48,724 nt of DNA. Origin: an uncultured Clostridium sp. (lineage in GTDB: Bacteria > Bacillota > Clostridia > TANB77 > CAG-508). The notes under the pieces were generated by a model that was given only the letters and a program-made list of their open reading frames with translations, was not told the origin of the DNA and searched no databases. A program made the position numbers and the translations under genes. This document shows positions 1-9,786 of this stretch, piece by piece; position 1 is the first letter of the stretch, and every line of letters starts with the position of its first letter. The stretch lies in NCBI GenBank assembly GCA_946496575.1, contig CAMMHE010000009.1, positions 1 through 48,724 of the forward strand. The letters are read 5' to 3'.

Positions 1-145
1 GTGCACCCATTCTTTCTGGACCATATTCAGGGAAACCTTGAATATATTTTCCAGTATTGAAAGCAGCATCTGCAAGCAGAAGTGAAGCTGTTTTTGCCCC
101 TTGGCCACCTCTACCATGCCATCTAATTTCAATCAAATTTTTCAT
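1..145 (-). CDS. porG: 2-oxoacid:ferredoxin oxidoreductase, gamma subunit (N-terminal fragment)
   Basis: Translating the reverse strand from ATG at 145-143 gives a protein beginning [20 protein letters not shown] and continuing through [13 protein letters not shown] to the window edge (48 codons). The [14 protein letters not shown] and [13 protein letters not shown] signatures are characteristic of the gamma subunit of pyruvate or 2-oxoacid:ferredoxin oxidoreductases, which oxidatively decarboxylate 2-oxoacids to acyl-CoA and reduce ferredoxin in anaerobes. A strong ribosome binding site (AAGGAGGC on the minus strand, 160-153) precedes the start. The gene is cut by the window edge, so the rest of the enzyme and the exact substrate (pyruvate, 2-ketoisovalerate or 2-oxoglutarate) cannot be read. 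It is divergent from the flavodiiron gene. Confidence 0.88.
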   Translation of the reverse strand, partial: MKNLIEIRWHGRGGQGAKTASLLLADAAFNTGKYIQGFPEYGPERMGA

Positions 146-195
146 TAATTCAGCCTCCTTTTAACTAAAAATCCATAAGATTTTTTAATGACTTT

Positions 196-224
196 AGTAT
201 ATTATTATTTCATTTTATTGTCAA
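196..224 (-). promoter_or_regulatory. Promoter for porG
   Basis: On the minus strand, TTGACA (224-219) and TATACT (201-196) are separated by 17 nt and lie about 50 bases upstream of the porG start. This is a near-consensus vegetative promoter. Confidence 0.6.
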
Positions 225-276
225 GAATTCGAACAGTATGTTCATCTAAAAATTAGTAAAACTGTGACATATAATA

Positions 277-305
277 TTGAAAAGTATTATCTTTATTGAT
301 ATAAT
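277..305 (+). promoter_or_regulatory. Promoter for flavodiiron gene
   Basis: TTGAAA (277-282) and TATAAT (300-305) are separated by 17 nt, upstream of the gene starting at 373. The intergenic region with porG thus carries back-to-back divergent promoters. Confidence 0.6.
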
Positions 306-372
306 TAAAAATATTTTAAATAATAATTAAGAAAGGAGACATGATAGACTAAAATATCATGGTATAATAATT

Positions 373-1563
373 ATGGAAGAATTAAGAAAAATAAATACAA
401 ATATTTCAAATGATATTATATATATAGGAGTAAATGATAGAAACATAGATTTATTTGAAAGTCAATATATAGTACCAAATGGAATAACATATAACTCATA
501 TATAATAAAAGATAAAAAAACAGTAATCATGGATACTGTTGATAAAAGAGCAAGTAATGAATGGTGGGAAAATTTAGAAAAAGAATTAGAAGGAAAAGAG
601 CCAGACTATTTAGTAGTATCACATTTAGAACCAGACCATGCATATAATATTGAAGCAATAGCAAAAAAATATCCAAAAATGAAAATAGTGGGAAATTTAA
701 GAACATTTAGTTTTATACCACAATTTTTTAATATACCAAATTTAGATGAAAGAAAAGTTCTAGTAAAAGAAGGAGATACATTAAATTTAGGAAAACATAT
801 ACTTCAATTTTTTATGGCACCAATGGTGCATTGGCCAGAAGTAATGGTAACATATGAACAAACGGAAAATATATTATTTTCAGCAGATGCATTTGGAAAA
901 TTTGGAACATTAGATACAGATGAACATTGGTTACCAGAAGCACGTAGATACTATTGTAATATTGTTGGTAAATATGGAGTTCAAGTTCAAGCAGCATTAG
1001 CAAAATTAAAAACGTTAAACTTAAAAATAATATGTCCATTACATGGACCAATATTAAGAGAAAATTTGGAGTATTATTTAGAAAAATATAATACATGGAG
1101 TAGATACGATGCTGAAGAAGATGGAATATTAATAGCTTGTGCTTCAATTCATGGAAATACATTACAAATAGCAAAACAAATAGAAAAAATATTGAAAGAA
1201 AAAGGAACCAAAAATGTAACTTTGTTAGACTTAACTAGAATAGATCATTCAGAAGCAGTAGGACAGGCTTTTAGATTTAACAAAATTATTCTAGCTTCAT
1301 CAAGTTACGATTCAGGGTTATTTATGCCAATGGAAAATTTTTTATGCAAATTAAAAAGTAAAAATTACCAAAATAAGAAAGTAGCAATAATAGAAAATGG
1401 AACATGGGCACCATCAGCAGGTAGAAGAATCAAAGAAATATTATCAGAAATGAAAAATATAGAGATTTATGAACCACAAGTTACAATAAAGTCACGATTA
1501 GACCAAAATAGCAAAATGCAGATAAATGAATTATTGGATAATATAATCAGCAATAAGTTATAA
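373..1563 (+). CDS. fprA: Flavodiiron protein (FprA-type A flavoprotein)
   Basis: Encodes 396 aa, the usual length for a cytoplasmic flavodiiron protein that reduces O2 (or NO) to water (or N2O) in anaerobes. Residues 1-245 form the metallo-beta-lactamase-like diiron domain. The ligand set is visible: HLEPDH supplies H84, E86 and H89, with H153, D172 and H224 (CPLHGP). Residues 250-396 form a flavodoxin-like FMN domain (ACASIHGNT at 255-263). The chosen ATG has no ribosome binding site directly before it. A good one (AAGGAG, 333-338) instead precedes a three-codon ORF (ATG at 341, stop 350-352), suggesting translational reinitiation or a non-ATG start. The role as O2 scavenger is known for the family; O2 versus NO preference cannot be told from sequence. 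Confidence 0.93.
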   Translation: MEELRKINTNISNDIIYIGVNDRNIDLFESQYIVPNGITYNSYIIKDKKTVIMDTVDKRASNEWWENLEKELEGKEPDYLVVSHLEPDHAYNIEAIAKKYPKMKIVGNLRTFSFIPQFFNIPNLDERKVLVKEGDTLNLGKHILQFFMAPMVHWPEVMVTYEQTENILFSADAFGKFGTLDTDEHWLPEARRYYCNIVGKYGVQVQAALAKLKTLNLKIICPLHGPILRENLEYYLEKYNTWSRYDAEEDGILIACASIHGNTLQIAKQIEKILKEKGTKNVTLLDLTRIDHSEAVGQAFRFNKIILASSSYDSGLFMPMENFLCKLKSKNYQNKKVAIIENGTWAPSAGRRIKEILSEMKNIEIYEPQVTIKSRLDQNSKMQINELLDNIISNKL

Positions 1564-1612
1564 ACGAAAAAAATGTAAATATAGTTTATATAAAACAAAG
1601 AGGAGGAAAAAT

Positions 1613-4222
1613 ATGCTAAAGCTAAAAAATATAACTAAATCTTATGAAGCTGCAGGAAGTTCAGTTGAGGCGTTAAAAGGAATAAATATAGAGTTTAGAA
1701 AAAGTGAATTTGTATCAATATTAGGTCAGAGTGGATGCGGAAAAACGACGTTATTAAATATTATTGGAGGATTAGATAGATATACAGATGGTGATTTAAT
1801 TATAAATGGAAAATCAACTAAAGAATTTAAAGATAAAGATTGGGATGCTTATAGAAACTATTCAGTAGGTTTTGTATTCCAAAGCTATAATTTAATACCA
1901 CATCAAACAGTGCTAGCTAATGTTGAATTAGCGTTAACATTATCAGGAGTTCCAAAAAAGGAAAGAAGAGAAAAAGCAATAAAAGCACTACAAGATGTGG
2001 GATTATCAGAACAGATTCATAAAAAGCCAAACCAATTGTCTGGTGGACAAATGCAGAGAGTAGCAATAGCAAGGGCAATTGTAAACGATCCAGATATAAT
2101 TTTGGCAGATGAACCAACAGGGGCTTTGGACACAAAAACAAGTGTACAAGTAATGGAAATATTAAAAGAAATTTCAAAAGACAGGCTAATAATAATGGTT
2201 ACGCACAATCCAGAATTAGCAGAAAAATATTCAACAAGAGTTGTAAAAATATTAGATGGTGTAATAACAGATGATTCAAAACCATTTACAGATCAAGATT
2301 CTGAAAATGAGAAGGGAATAAAAGCAAAAACAGGAAGAACATCAATGAAATTTTTTACAGCATTAAGATTAAGTCTTAATAATTTAATGACTAAAAAAGG
2401 AAGAACTATATTAACATCATTTGCAGGGAGTATAGGAATTATTGGAATAGCTTTAATATTAGCAATATCAGCAGGAGTTCAAAATTATATAAAAAAGGTA
2501 GAGGAAGATACACTTTCTTCATATCCTATTACAATAGATGAAGCAACAATAGATATATCAAGTATGATGGAAAGTATGATGGGAGAAAAAGAAGATGATA
2601 CTTCTAATTATGAAGAAGGAAGAATTTATTCTAAAGATATAATGAATGAAATGATATCAACATTATCTAATAAATTAGATACAAATAATTTACAAGAACT
2701 AAAAAAATATTTAGAAGAGGGAAATAATGAAATAGTTAATAATGCAAATGCAATACAATACAATTATAATCTAAATATTAACCTATATAAAGAAAATACA
2801 GAAAATGAAATAGTCAGAGTAAACCCAAGCACAGTACTAGATGCAATGGGAATGGGAGAAATGTTAGAAGCACAAAATGAGGCAAGTATGTCTATGATGG
2901 CAGGTAGTTCAATGACAAGCAACACAGATGTATGGATTGAAATGATAGATAATGAGGAATTATTACATTCTCAATATGATTTATTAGCAGGAACTTGGCC
3001 TAAAGATTATAATGAAGTAGTATTAGTAGTTAATAAAGATAATGAAATAAGTGATTATACATTATATGCTTTAGGACTAAAAAATCAAAATGAATTAAAA
3101 AAGAAATGGGAAGCAATGCAAAAAGGAGAGACAGTAGAAGAAGAGCAACAATCATCATATAGTTTTGATGAATTATTAAATTTAAAATTCAAATTAATAC
3201 TAAATACTGATTATTATAGTAAAGAAAATAATTTATGGATTAATAAAAGTGATGATAAAGAATATATGAAAGAGAAAATTAATAATGCAGAAGATGTAAA
3301 GATTGTAGGAATCATAAGACAAAATGAAGAAAGTGTAGCTGCTGGAATGAGTACAGGGATAGCATATCAAAAAACTTTAAAAGAGTATGTAATAAATAAA
3401 ATAAATGAATCAGATATAGTTAAAGAACAAAAAAATAATCCACAAATAAATGTATTTACAGGAATAGAATTTGCTACAGGAGAAGAAACACAAGAGTTTA
3501 GCATGCAAAACCTAACAGATGAACAAAAAATGCAATTAAGTCAGTTATCTGCAGAAGAAATGTCAAAAGTATTAGAAACATATAAAGAAAATCAGGATGC
3601 AAGTTATGAAAATAATTTAAAAAGATTAGGAGTAATAGATTTAAATAAACCAACATCAATAAATATATATCCAAAAGATTTTGCATCAAAAGACAAAATA
3701 ACAAATGCAATAGAAGATTACAATCAAAAACAAATAGAAGAAGGAAAAGAAGAAAATGTAATAAATTATACAGATATAGTAGGAATAATGATGAAATCTG
3801 TTACTCAAATAATTAATACAATAAGCTATGTACTTATTGCGTTTGTGGCGATTTCACTGATTGTATCATCAATAATGATAGGAATAATTACTTACATTTC
3901 TGTACTAGAAAGAACAAAAGAAATTGGAATATTAAGAGCAATAGGAGCTTCTAAAAAAGATATTTCAAGAGTATTTAATGCTGAAACATTTATAATAGGA
4001 CTAATTTCAGGATTATTAGGAATAGGAATCACAGTGTTATTAACAATACCGATCAATTTAATTATATATGCATTAACAGGTGTAACAGTAACTGCGACAG
4101 TACCTTTTATAGCAGGAGTTATATTAATATTAATAAGTATGATACTTACAATAATTGCTGGTCTAATACCTGCAAAATTTGCAAGTAGAAGAGATCCAGT
4201 TGAAGCATTAAGAACAGAATAA
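1613..4222 (+). CDS. MacB-type ABC exporter, fused ATPase and FtsX-like permease
   Basis: A single 869-aa polypeptide joins an ABC ATPase to a permease. Residues 1-225 hold Walker A (GQSGCGKTT, 38-46), the signature LSGGQ (142-146) and Walker B with [11 protein letters not shown] (163-173), as in the LolD/MacB group. A membrane segment near residues 263-285 is followed by a large extracytoplasmic domain (about 290-725) rich in Glu, Asn and Met. Three C-terminal membrane segments (about 735 to the end) contain the FtsX/MacB motif region around [19 protein letters not shown]. Family members act in antibiotic or peptide resistance, lipoprotein handling or envelope stress; the substrate is not evident. 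The ribosome binding site GAGGAGG sits properly before the ATG. It lies 50 bp after fprA and may be cotranscribed with it. Confidence 0.88.
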   Translation: MLKLKNITKSYEAAGSSVEALKGINIEFRKSEFVSILGQSGCGKTTLLNIIGGLDRYTDGDLIINGKSTKEFKDKDWDAYRNYSVGFVFQSYNLIPHQTVLANVELALTLSGVPKKERREKAIKALQDVGLSEQIHKKPNQLSGGQMQRVAIARAIVNDPDIILADEPTGALDTKTSVQVMEILKEISKDRLIIMVTHNPELAEKYSTRVVKILDGVITDDSKPFTDQDSENEKGIKAKTGRTSMKFFTALRLSLNNLMTKKGRTILTSFAGSIGIIGIALILAISAGVQNYIKKVEEDTLSSYPITIDEATIDISSMMESMMGEKEDDTSNYEEGRIYSKDIMNEMISTLSNKLDTNNLQELKKYLEEGNNEIVNNANAIQYNYNLNINLYKENTENEIVRVNPSTVLDAMGMGEMLEAQNEASMSMMAGSSMTSNTDVWIEMIDNEELLHSQYDLLAGTWPKDYNEVVLVVNKDNEISDYTLYALGLKNQNELKKKWEAMQKGETVEEEQQSSYSFDELLNLKFKLILNTDYYSKENNLWINKSDDKEYMKEKINNAEDVKIVGIIRQNEESVAAGMSTGIAYQKTLKEYVINKINESDIVKEQKNNPQINVFTGIEFATGEETQEFSMQNLTDEQKMQLSQLSAEEMSKVLETYKENQDASYENNLKRLGVIDLNKPTSINIYPKDFASKDKITNAIEDYNQKQIEEGKEENVINYTDIVGIMMKSVTQIINTISYVLIAFVAISLIVSSIMIGIITYISVLERTKEIGILRAIGASKKDISRVFNAETFIIGLISGLLGIGITVLLTIPINLIIYALTGVTVTATVPFIAGVILILISMILTIIAGLIPAKFASRRDPVEALRTE

Positions 4223-4233
4223 ATTTTTATAAA

Positions 4234-4276
4234 TTAGCACTCTACTATTGACATTGCTAAAAATAAATATTATAAT
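4234..4276 (+). promoter_or_regulatory. clpB promoter with overlapping CIRCE (HrcA operator)
   Basis: TTAGCACTC (4234-4242) matches the left CIRCE half-site exactly; after a 9-nt spacer comes CATTGCTAA (4252-4260), 7 of 9 to the right half GAGTGCTAA. The promoter TTGACA (4248-4253), 17 nt, TATAAT (4271-4276) has its -35 box inside the CIRCE, so HrcA bound here should block RNA polymerase. HrcA is encoded at 42651. Downstream, GCACA/TGTGC (4297-4301/4317-4321) could form a weak leader hairpin. Confidence 0.8.
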
Positions 4277-4353
4277 TATATATGTAAAAAAACAAGGCAC
4301 ATTCTAAATGAAAGATTGTGCTTTTAAATATTCATTAAAGGAGGAGTGATTGT

Positions 4354-6948
4354 ATGAATATTCAAAAATTTACTCAAAAATCTTTAGAGGCAATACAAGG
4401 TGCACAAAATTTAGCAATAAAAAACCACAATTCACAAGTGGAACAAGAACATCTGCTTTTAGCACTTATAGATCAAGATGACAGCTTAATAAAGGAACTC
4501 CTAAAAAAAATTGGAACATCAGAAGAAAGATTTACAGAAGAACTTAGAAAAAAAGTAGAAAATATGCCAAAAATTACAGGAGCGTCAAGACCAAATGATG
4601 GAATATATGTATCACAAGAAGTAGATATAGTGCTAGTAAATTCAGAGAATATAGCAAAAAAAATGAAAGATGAATATGTATCTGTTGAACACATAATGAT
4701 AGCCATATTTGAAAATCCTAGTAGAGAAATAAGAGAATTATTAAAAAAACATAATATAACAAAAAATGAATTTTTAAAAGCTTTATCAAGTGTTAGAGGA
4801 AATACAAGAGTTACAACAGATAATCCAGAAGAAACATATAATGCACTAAAAAAATATGGACAAGATTTAGTAGCTTTAGCACGTGAACAAAAATTGGATC
4901 CTGTAATAGGAAGAGATACTGAAATAAGGAATGTTATTCGAATATTATCAAGAAAAACAAAAAATAATCCTTGCTTGATAGGTGAACCAGGAGTTGGAAA
5001 AACTGCAATAGCAGAAGGATTAGCATTAAGGATAGTAAGAGGAGATGTACCAGAAGGATTAAAAAATTGTACAATATTTTCTTTAGATATGGGCTCATTG
5101 GTTGCAGGTGCAAAATATAGAGGAGAATTTGAAGAAAGATTAAAAGCAGTTTTACAAGAAATAAAGAAAAGCGAAGGAAAAATAATTCTATTTATAGATG
5201 AAATTCACACAATAGTTGGTGCAGGAAAAACAGATGGAGCAATGGATGCGGGAAATATTTTAAAACCTATGCTAGCTCGTGGAGAATTACATTGTATAGG
5301 TGCTACAACATTAAATGAATACAGGCAATATATTGAAAAAGATCAAGCATTAGAAAGACGTTTTCAACCAGTAATGGTAGATGAACCAACAGTAGAAGAC
5401 ACGATATCTATTTTAAGAGGATTAAAAGAAAGATATGAAATATACCATGGAGTAAAAATATCTGATAATAGTTTAATTGCAGCAGCAACATTATCACATA
5501 GATATATATCAGATAGATTTTTGCCAGATAAAGCTATAGATTTAATAGATGAAGCATGTAGTATGATAAAAACTGAAATGGAATCAATGCCAACAGAATT
5601 AGATGAAGTATCAAGAAAAATAATGCAATTAGAGATAGAAGAGACAGCATTAGGCAAAGAAAATGATGAAATGTCAAAGCAACGTTTATCAGATATTCAA
5701 AAAGAAAAATCAGAGCTTAAATCAAAATTTAATGAAATGAAAGCTAAATGGGAAAATGAAAAACAAGCAATTGGAAAAGTACAAAAATTACGTGAAGAAA
5801 TTGAACATATAAATTCACAAATAGAACAAGCAGAAAGAAACTATGACTTAAATAAAGTAGCAGAATTAAGATATGGAAGACTACCAGATTTACAAAAACA
5901 GCTAGAACAAGAGGAAGAAAAGCAAGAAAAAACTAAAGAAAGTGGATTACTTAGAAATAAAGTAACAGAAGATGAAATAGCAAAAATAATATCAAGATGG
6001 ACAGGAATACCAGTTACAAAACTTATGGAAGGTGAAAGAGAAAAAATATTACATTTAGACGAAATACTTCATAAAAGAGTAATAGGACAAGATGAAGCTG
6101 TAGAAAAGGTAACAGAAGCAATAATACGTTCAAGAGCAGGAATAAGTGATCCAAGTAGGCCAATAGGTTCATTTATGTTTTTAGGTCCTACAGGAGTAGG
6201 AAAAACAGAGCTTGCAAAATCACTTGCAGAAAGTTTATTTGATGATGAACATAATATGGTAAGAATAGATATGTCAGAATATATGGAAAAATATTCTGTA
6301 TCAAGACTAATAGGCGCACCTCCTGGATATGTGGGTTATGAAGAAGGAGGTCAGCTAACAGAAGCAGTTAGAAGAAAACCATATTCAGTAATATTATTTG
6401 ATGAAATTGAAAAAGCACATCCAGATGTATTTAATATACTGTTACAAGTACTAGATGATGGACGAATAACTGATTCGCAGGGTAGAACTATCGATTTTAA
6501 AAATACGATAATAATATTAACTTCAAATTTAGGATCAGAATATATATTAGAAGGTATAAAATCAAATGGTGAAATTTCAGGAGAAGCAAAAGAAAAAGCA
6601 GAAAAACTGCTAAAACAGAGTTTTAGACCAGAATTTTTAAACCGTCTAGATGAGATAGTATTTTATAAACCTCTACAAAAAAATGAGATTTCAATGATAT
6701 TAGAATTATTAATTAAAGATTTAGAAAAAAGATTAGAGGATAAACACATAAAATTAGAATTAACGGAATCAGCTAAAGACTATCTAATAGAAAATGGTTA
6801 TGATGAGATATATGGAGCAAGACCATTAAAAAGATTTGTTCAAAAAAAATTAGAAACTTTAGTAGCTAGGAAAATACTAACACAGGAGATATTGCCAAAT
6901 ACTATAGTAACAGTAGATTGCAAAGAAAATGAACTTTATATAAAATAA
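4354..6948 (+). CDS. clpB: ATP-dependent disaggregase ClpB
   Basis: 864 aa, the normal length for ClpB, the Hsp100 hexamer that works with DnaK/DnaJ/GrpE to rescue aggregated proteins. The N-terminal Clp repeat domain (1-145) is followed by AAA+ domain 1 (Walker A GEPGVGKT near residue 210). A long coiled-coil middle domain (about 400-530) distinguishes ClpB from ClpC and ClpE. AAA+ domain 2 has GPTGVGKT near 611 and ends with the small domain GARPLKR. No ClpP-docking loop was recognised. A strong ribosome binding site (AAAGGAGGAG) precedes the ATG. The gene is monocistronic: CIRCE-controlled promoter in front, strong terminator behind. Its chaperone partners are encoded at 43698-47510 in the same window and share CIRCE elements. 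Confidence 0.96.
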   Translation: MNIQKFTQKSLEAIQGAQNLAIKNHNSQVEQEHLLLALIDQDDSLIKELLKKIGTSEERFTEELRKKVENMPKITGASRPNDGIYVSQEVDIVLVNSENIAKKMKDEYVSVEHIMIAIFENPSREIRELLKKHNITKNEFLKALSSVRGNTRVTTDNPEETYNALKKYGQDLVALAREQKLDPVIGRDTEIRNVIRILSRKTKNNPCLIGEPGVGKTAIAEGLALRIVRGDVPEGLKNCTIFSLDMGSLVAGAKYRGEFEERLKAVLQEIKKSEGKIILFIDEIHTIVGAGKTDGAMDAGNILKPMLARGELHCIGATTLNEYRQYIEKDQALERRFQPVMVDEPTVEDTISILRGLKERYEIYHGVKISDNSLIAAATLSHRYISDRFLPDKAIDLIDEACSMIKTEMESMPTELDEVSRKIMQLEIEETALGKENDEMSKQRLSDIQKEKSELKSKFNEMKAKWENEKQAIGKVQKLREEIEHINSQIEQAERNYDLNKVAELRYGRLPDLQKQLEQEEEKQEKTKESGLLRNKVTEDEIAKIISRWTGIPVTKLMEGEREKILHLDEILHKRVIGQDEAVEKVTEAIIRSRAGISDPSRPIGSFMFLGPTGVGKTELAKSLAESLFDDEHNMVRIDMSEYMEKYSVSRLIGAPPGYVGYEEGGQLTEAVRRKPYSVILFDEIEKAHPDVFNILLQVLDDGRITDSQGRTIDFKNTIIILTSNLGSEYILEGIKSNGEISGEAKEKAEKLLKQSFRPEFLNRLDEIVFYKPLQKNEISMILELLIKDLEKRLEDKHIKLELTESAKDYLIENGYDEIYGARPLKRFVQKKLETLVARKILTQEILPNTIVTVDCKENELYIK

Positions 6949-6959
6949 ATTTTATAAAT

Positions 6960-6999
6960 AAATACCTCAGATTTAATATAAATTATTTCTGAGGTATTT
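6960..6999 (+). terminator. Intrinsic terminator after clpB
   Basis: A perfect 12-bp stem (AAATACCTCAGA 6960-6971 with TCTGAGGTATTT 6988-6999) begins 11 nt after the clpB stop codon; the 3' arm ends in T-rich sequence. Confidence 0.85.
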
Positions 7000-7055
7000 A
7001 TATTGAAAAATATAAAATCTATAGTATAATATTATACGAGGAAATGTGATAGAAA

Positions 7056-8097
7056 ATGGAAAATAAAAAAGTATTATTGGGAATGAGTGGAGGAGTTGAT
7101 AGTTCTGTAGCAGCACTCATTTTAAAAGAAAAAGGATATGAAGTAATAGGAGTAACATTACAATTTTGTGATATTAATAATTCTGTTGATGCTAAAAATG
7201 TATGTGATTTAATTGGTATACCACATTTTACATATAATTATAAAAAAGAATTTGAAAAATATGTTATACAAAACTTTATAGATTGTTATGCAAATCAAAA
7301 AACACCTAATCCTTGTATAGAATGTAATAAATATATGAAATTTGGACTTATGTGGGAAAAAGCAAAAGAATTAAAATGTAATTATATTGCAACAGGTCAT
7401 TATGCAAAAACTGAATATTTAGGAAGATATCGGAAGATATGTTTTAAAAAAAGCAAATAATATTGCAAAAGATCAAAGTTATGTATTATATAATATATCA
7501 AAAGAGTTGCTTGAAAATATAATATTTCCACTTGGAGAATTTTCATCAAAAGAAGAAATTAGAAAAATTGCAAAGAATAGAAATCTTAAAATTGCAAATA
7601 AACCAGATAGTGAAGACATTTGTTTTATACCAGATGGAAATTATAAAAAATTTCTAGAAAACAATTCTAATATAAAACCAAATGAAGGAAATATTATTAA
7701 CTTAAAAGGAGAAATTCTTGGAAAACATAAAGGGTTGTATAATTATACTATTGGTCAAAGAAAAGGTTTAGGAATATCGTATAAAGAGCCACTTTTTGTG
7801 ATAGGTTTCAATAAAGAAAAGAATGAATTGATTGTAGGAATAGAAAAAGAAACGTATAAAAAAGAAATGCTTGTAGATAGCTTAAATTTATTATTAGTAG
7901 ATAATTTGCAACAAAAAATGCAAGTATCTGTAAAAACAAGGTACTCAAGCAAAGAAAAAAAGGCAACTATAGAGAAATTAAATAAAGATATTGTAAAAGT
8001 AGTATTTGAAGAACCTGTTCAAAGAATAACCCCTGGACAATCAGCAGTATTCTATTTAGATGATATAGTATTAGGTGGAGGAAAAATAATTCAATAG
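7056..8097 (+). CDS. mnmA: tRNA 2-thiouridine synthase MnmA, read through a +1 shift at CGG
   Basis: MnmA thiolates U34 of the Lys, Glu and Gln tRNAs. The first frame (7056-7430) carries the PP-loop GMSGGVDSS (9-17) and the catalytic cysteine in NPCIEC (C87), then reaches CGG at 7431-7433 and would stop at 7458-7460. Skipping C7431 joins it to the frame that ends at 8097, giving 346 aa, a normal length for the family. The join reads GHYAKTEYLGRY-GRYVLKK and continues into IAKDQSYVLY, as in clostridial MnmA. The second catalytic cysteine (DICFIP, about C189) lies after the shift, so activity needs both halves. No internal ribosome binding site or start codon explains the second half as a separate gene. 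The stop at 8097 is 27 nt before tcdA, as expected in an operon. Seen: the frame break. Inferred: expression by +1 shifting. Confidence 0.9.
7428..7434 (+). other. Proposed +1 frameshift site in mnmA (TAT CGG A)
   Basis: In-frame TAT is followed by CGG (7431-7433) and AAG. Ignoring C7431 places GGA (7432-7434) as the next codon. The zero frame would end 9 codons later. GGAAGATAT occurs twice here (7422-7430 and 7432-7440) separated by the extra C, so a 10-bp tandem duplication is a possible origin of this particular insertion. Confidence 0.85.
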
Positions 8098-8124
8098 CAA
8101 TATTTTAAAAGAAAGGAAAATAAA

Positions 8125-8847
8125 ATGCTAAATCAATTTTCAAGAACAGAATTATTAATAGGCACAGATAAAATAAAAAAATTAAAACAAGCAAAAATTG
8201 CAATATTTGGAATAGGTGGAGTTGGATCTTTTACTGTAGAGGGATTAGTAAGAGCTGGAATAGAAAATTTTGTATTAGTAGATAATGATAAAATTAGTTT
8301 AACTAATTTAAATAGGCAAATTCATGCAACGACAAAAACAATAGGAAAATACAAAGTTGATGTAATGAAAGAACGAATTTTAGATATTAATCCAAATGCA
8401 AAAGTAGAAATATATAGACAATTTTATATACCAAATGAGAAAAATAATATATTAAATAAAAGTATAACCTATATAGTAGATGCAATAGATACAGTAACTG
8501 CGAAAATAGAATTAGTAATTCAAGCAGAAAAATTAAATATACCAATAATATCATCAATGGGGGTTGGAAATAAATTAGATCCGACAAAGTTTGAAATAAC
8601 AGACATATATAAAACAAGTGTATGTCCACTTGCAAAAATAATTAGAAAAGAATTAAAAGCAAGAGGGATAAAAAAATTAAAAGTTGTATATTCAAAAGAA
8701 GAGCCAATTAAAATATTGGAAAAAAATAATTTTGAACAACAGTCAGAACAATGTAATAATAAACAAATAGTAGGAAGTATATCATTTGTACCATCAGTAG
8801 CAGGTATGATAATTGCTAGTGAAGTGGTTAAAGATATAATAAAATAA
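8125..8847 (+). CDS. tcdA: tRNA threonylcarbamoyladenosine dehydratase TcdA-like (ThiF/E1 superfamily)
   Basis: 240 aa with the E1-like nucleotide-binding fold: GIGGVGSFTVEGLVRAG near residues 29-45, then DNDKISLTNLNRQ, the adenylation-site region. The order and length match TcdA (CsdL/YgdL), which cyclises t6A37 to ct6A37 in ANN-decoding tRNAs using ATP. It follows mnmA by 27 nt with ribosome binding site GAAAGG, so two tRNA anticodon-loop modification genes are linked. The related MoeB and ThiF proteins are less likely: there is no neighbouring molybdopterin or thiamine gene and the conserved MoeB zinc CxxC pairs are not evident. Confidence 0.85.
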   Translation: MLNQFSRTELLIGTDKIKKLKQAKIAIFGIGGVGSFTVEGLVRAGIENFVLVDNDKISLTNLNRQIHATTKTIGKYKVDVMKERILDINPNAKVEIYRQFYIPNEKNNILNKSITYIVDAIDTVTAKIELVIQAEKLNIPIISSMGVGNKLDPTKFEITDIYKTSVCPLAKIIRKELKARGIKKLKVVYSKEEPIKILEKNNFEQQSEQCNNKQIVGSISFVPSVAGMIIASEVVKDIIK

Positions 8848-8865
8848 TACAAGGAGGAATTAGTT

Positions 8866-9786
8866 GTGGAGGAAGAAAAATCAAAAATTCTTATATGCGA
8901 AAATTTAAGCAAAAAGATAGGTAAAAAGGAAATTCTAAAAGATGTATCAATAGAATTAAGCCAAGGAGATATATTAGGATTTATTGGACCAAATGGAGCT
9001 GGAAAAACAACTACAATAAAATTAATATTAGGATTACAAAATATTACAAGTGGTAGTGTAAAGATAAATGGATATGACATAAAAAAAGATTTTGAAAAAG
9101 CGATAGAAAGAGTTGGAACAATAGTAGAAAACCCAGACTTATATATGTACATGACAGGATATAATAACCTAAAAATTATAGCTAATATGTATAAAGATAT
9201 TAATGAAAAAAGGCTAGAAGAGGTAATAAAATTAGTTGGATTAGAAAATAGAATAAAAGATAAGGTATCAAAATATTCATTAGGTATGAGGCAAAGACTA
9301 GGAATAGCACAAGCTATATTGCATAAACCTAATTTACTAATATTAGATGAACCAACAAATGGACTAGATCCAGAAGGAATAAAACAATTAAGAGATTTGC
9401 TAAAAAAGCTTGCTCAAAAAGAAAAAATGGCGATTTTGATTTCAAGTCATAATTTATTAGAGCTAGAAAGCTTTTGTACAAAAATAGCAATAATAAAAAA
9501 TGGGCAAATTGTAGAAAGTTCAACAATTGCTGATGCAAAGAAAGTTAACAATAATAGTATATATAAATTTGAACTGGATAATACCGAAAATATAAATAAA
9601 ATAATAAAAAATAGTATAGAAAAAATTGATGACAAAAATATTAAAATATATGCAATGAAACAAGAAATCCCTGAAATAATTAATATATTAGTAAAAAACA
9701 AAATCAAAATATACAGAGTATGTGAAGATGAAATAAGTCTTGAAGACGCATTTTTAAAAAAGACAGGAGGTAACATAATTGATTAA
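8866..9786 (+). CDS. ABC transporter ATP-binding protein (ABC-2 type exporter)
   Basis: 306 aa. Walker A GPNGAGKTT, signature region SLGMRQRLGIAQA and Walker B LLILDEPTNGLDPEG are all intact, of the CcmA/BcrA/YhaQ class that pairs with ABC-2 permeases. The last 90 residues form an accessory domain typical of drug or bacteriocin-immunity exporters. The start is GTG at 8866, eight bases after a strong AAGGAGG (8851-8857). The next gene overlaps its 3' end by 8 nt and encodes its membrane partner. The substrate is not evident. Confidence 0.9.
   Translation: MEEEKSKILICENLSKKIGKKEILKDVSIELSQGDILGFIGPNGAGKTTTIKLILGLQNITSGSVKINGYDIKKDFEKAIERVGTIVENPDLYMYMTGYNNLKIIANMYKDINEKRLEEVIKLVGLENRIKDKVSKYSLGMRQRLGIAQAILHKPNLLILDEPTNGLDPEGIKQLRDLLKKLAQKEKMAILISSHNLLELESFCTKIAIIKNGQIVESSTIADAKKVNNNSIYKFELDNTENINKIIKNSIEKIDDKNIKIYAMKQEIPEIINILVKNKIKIYRVCEDEISLEDAFLKKTGGNIID

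Noticed and set aside
8520..9152. A 210-codon open frame on the minus strand across tcdA and the ABC ATPase gene
   Set aside because: It is antisense to two well-supported genes, has a Phe/Ile/Ser-rich composition typical of reverse-strand shadows, and no ribosome binding site.
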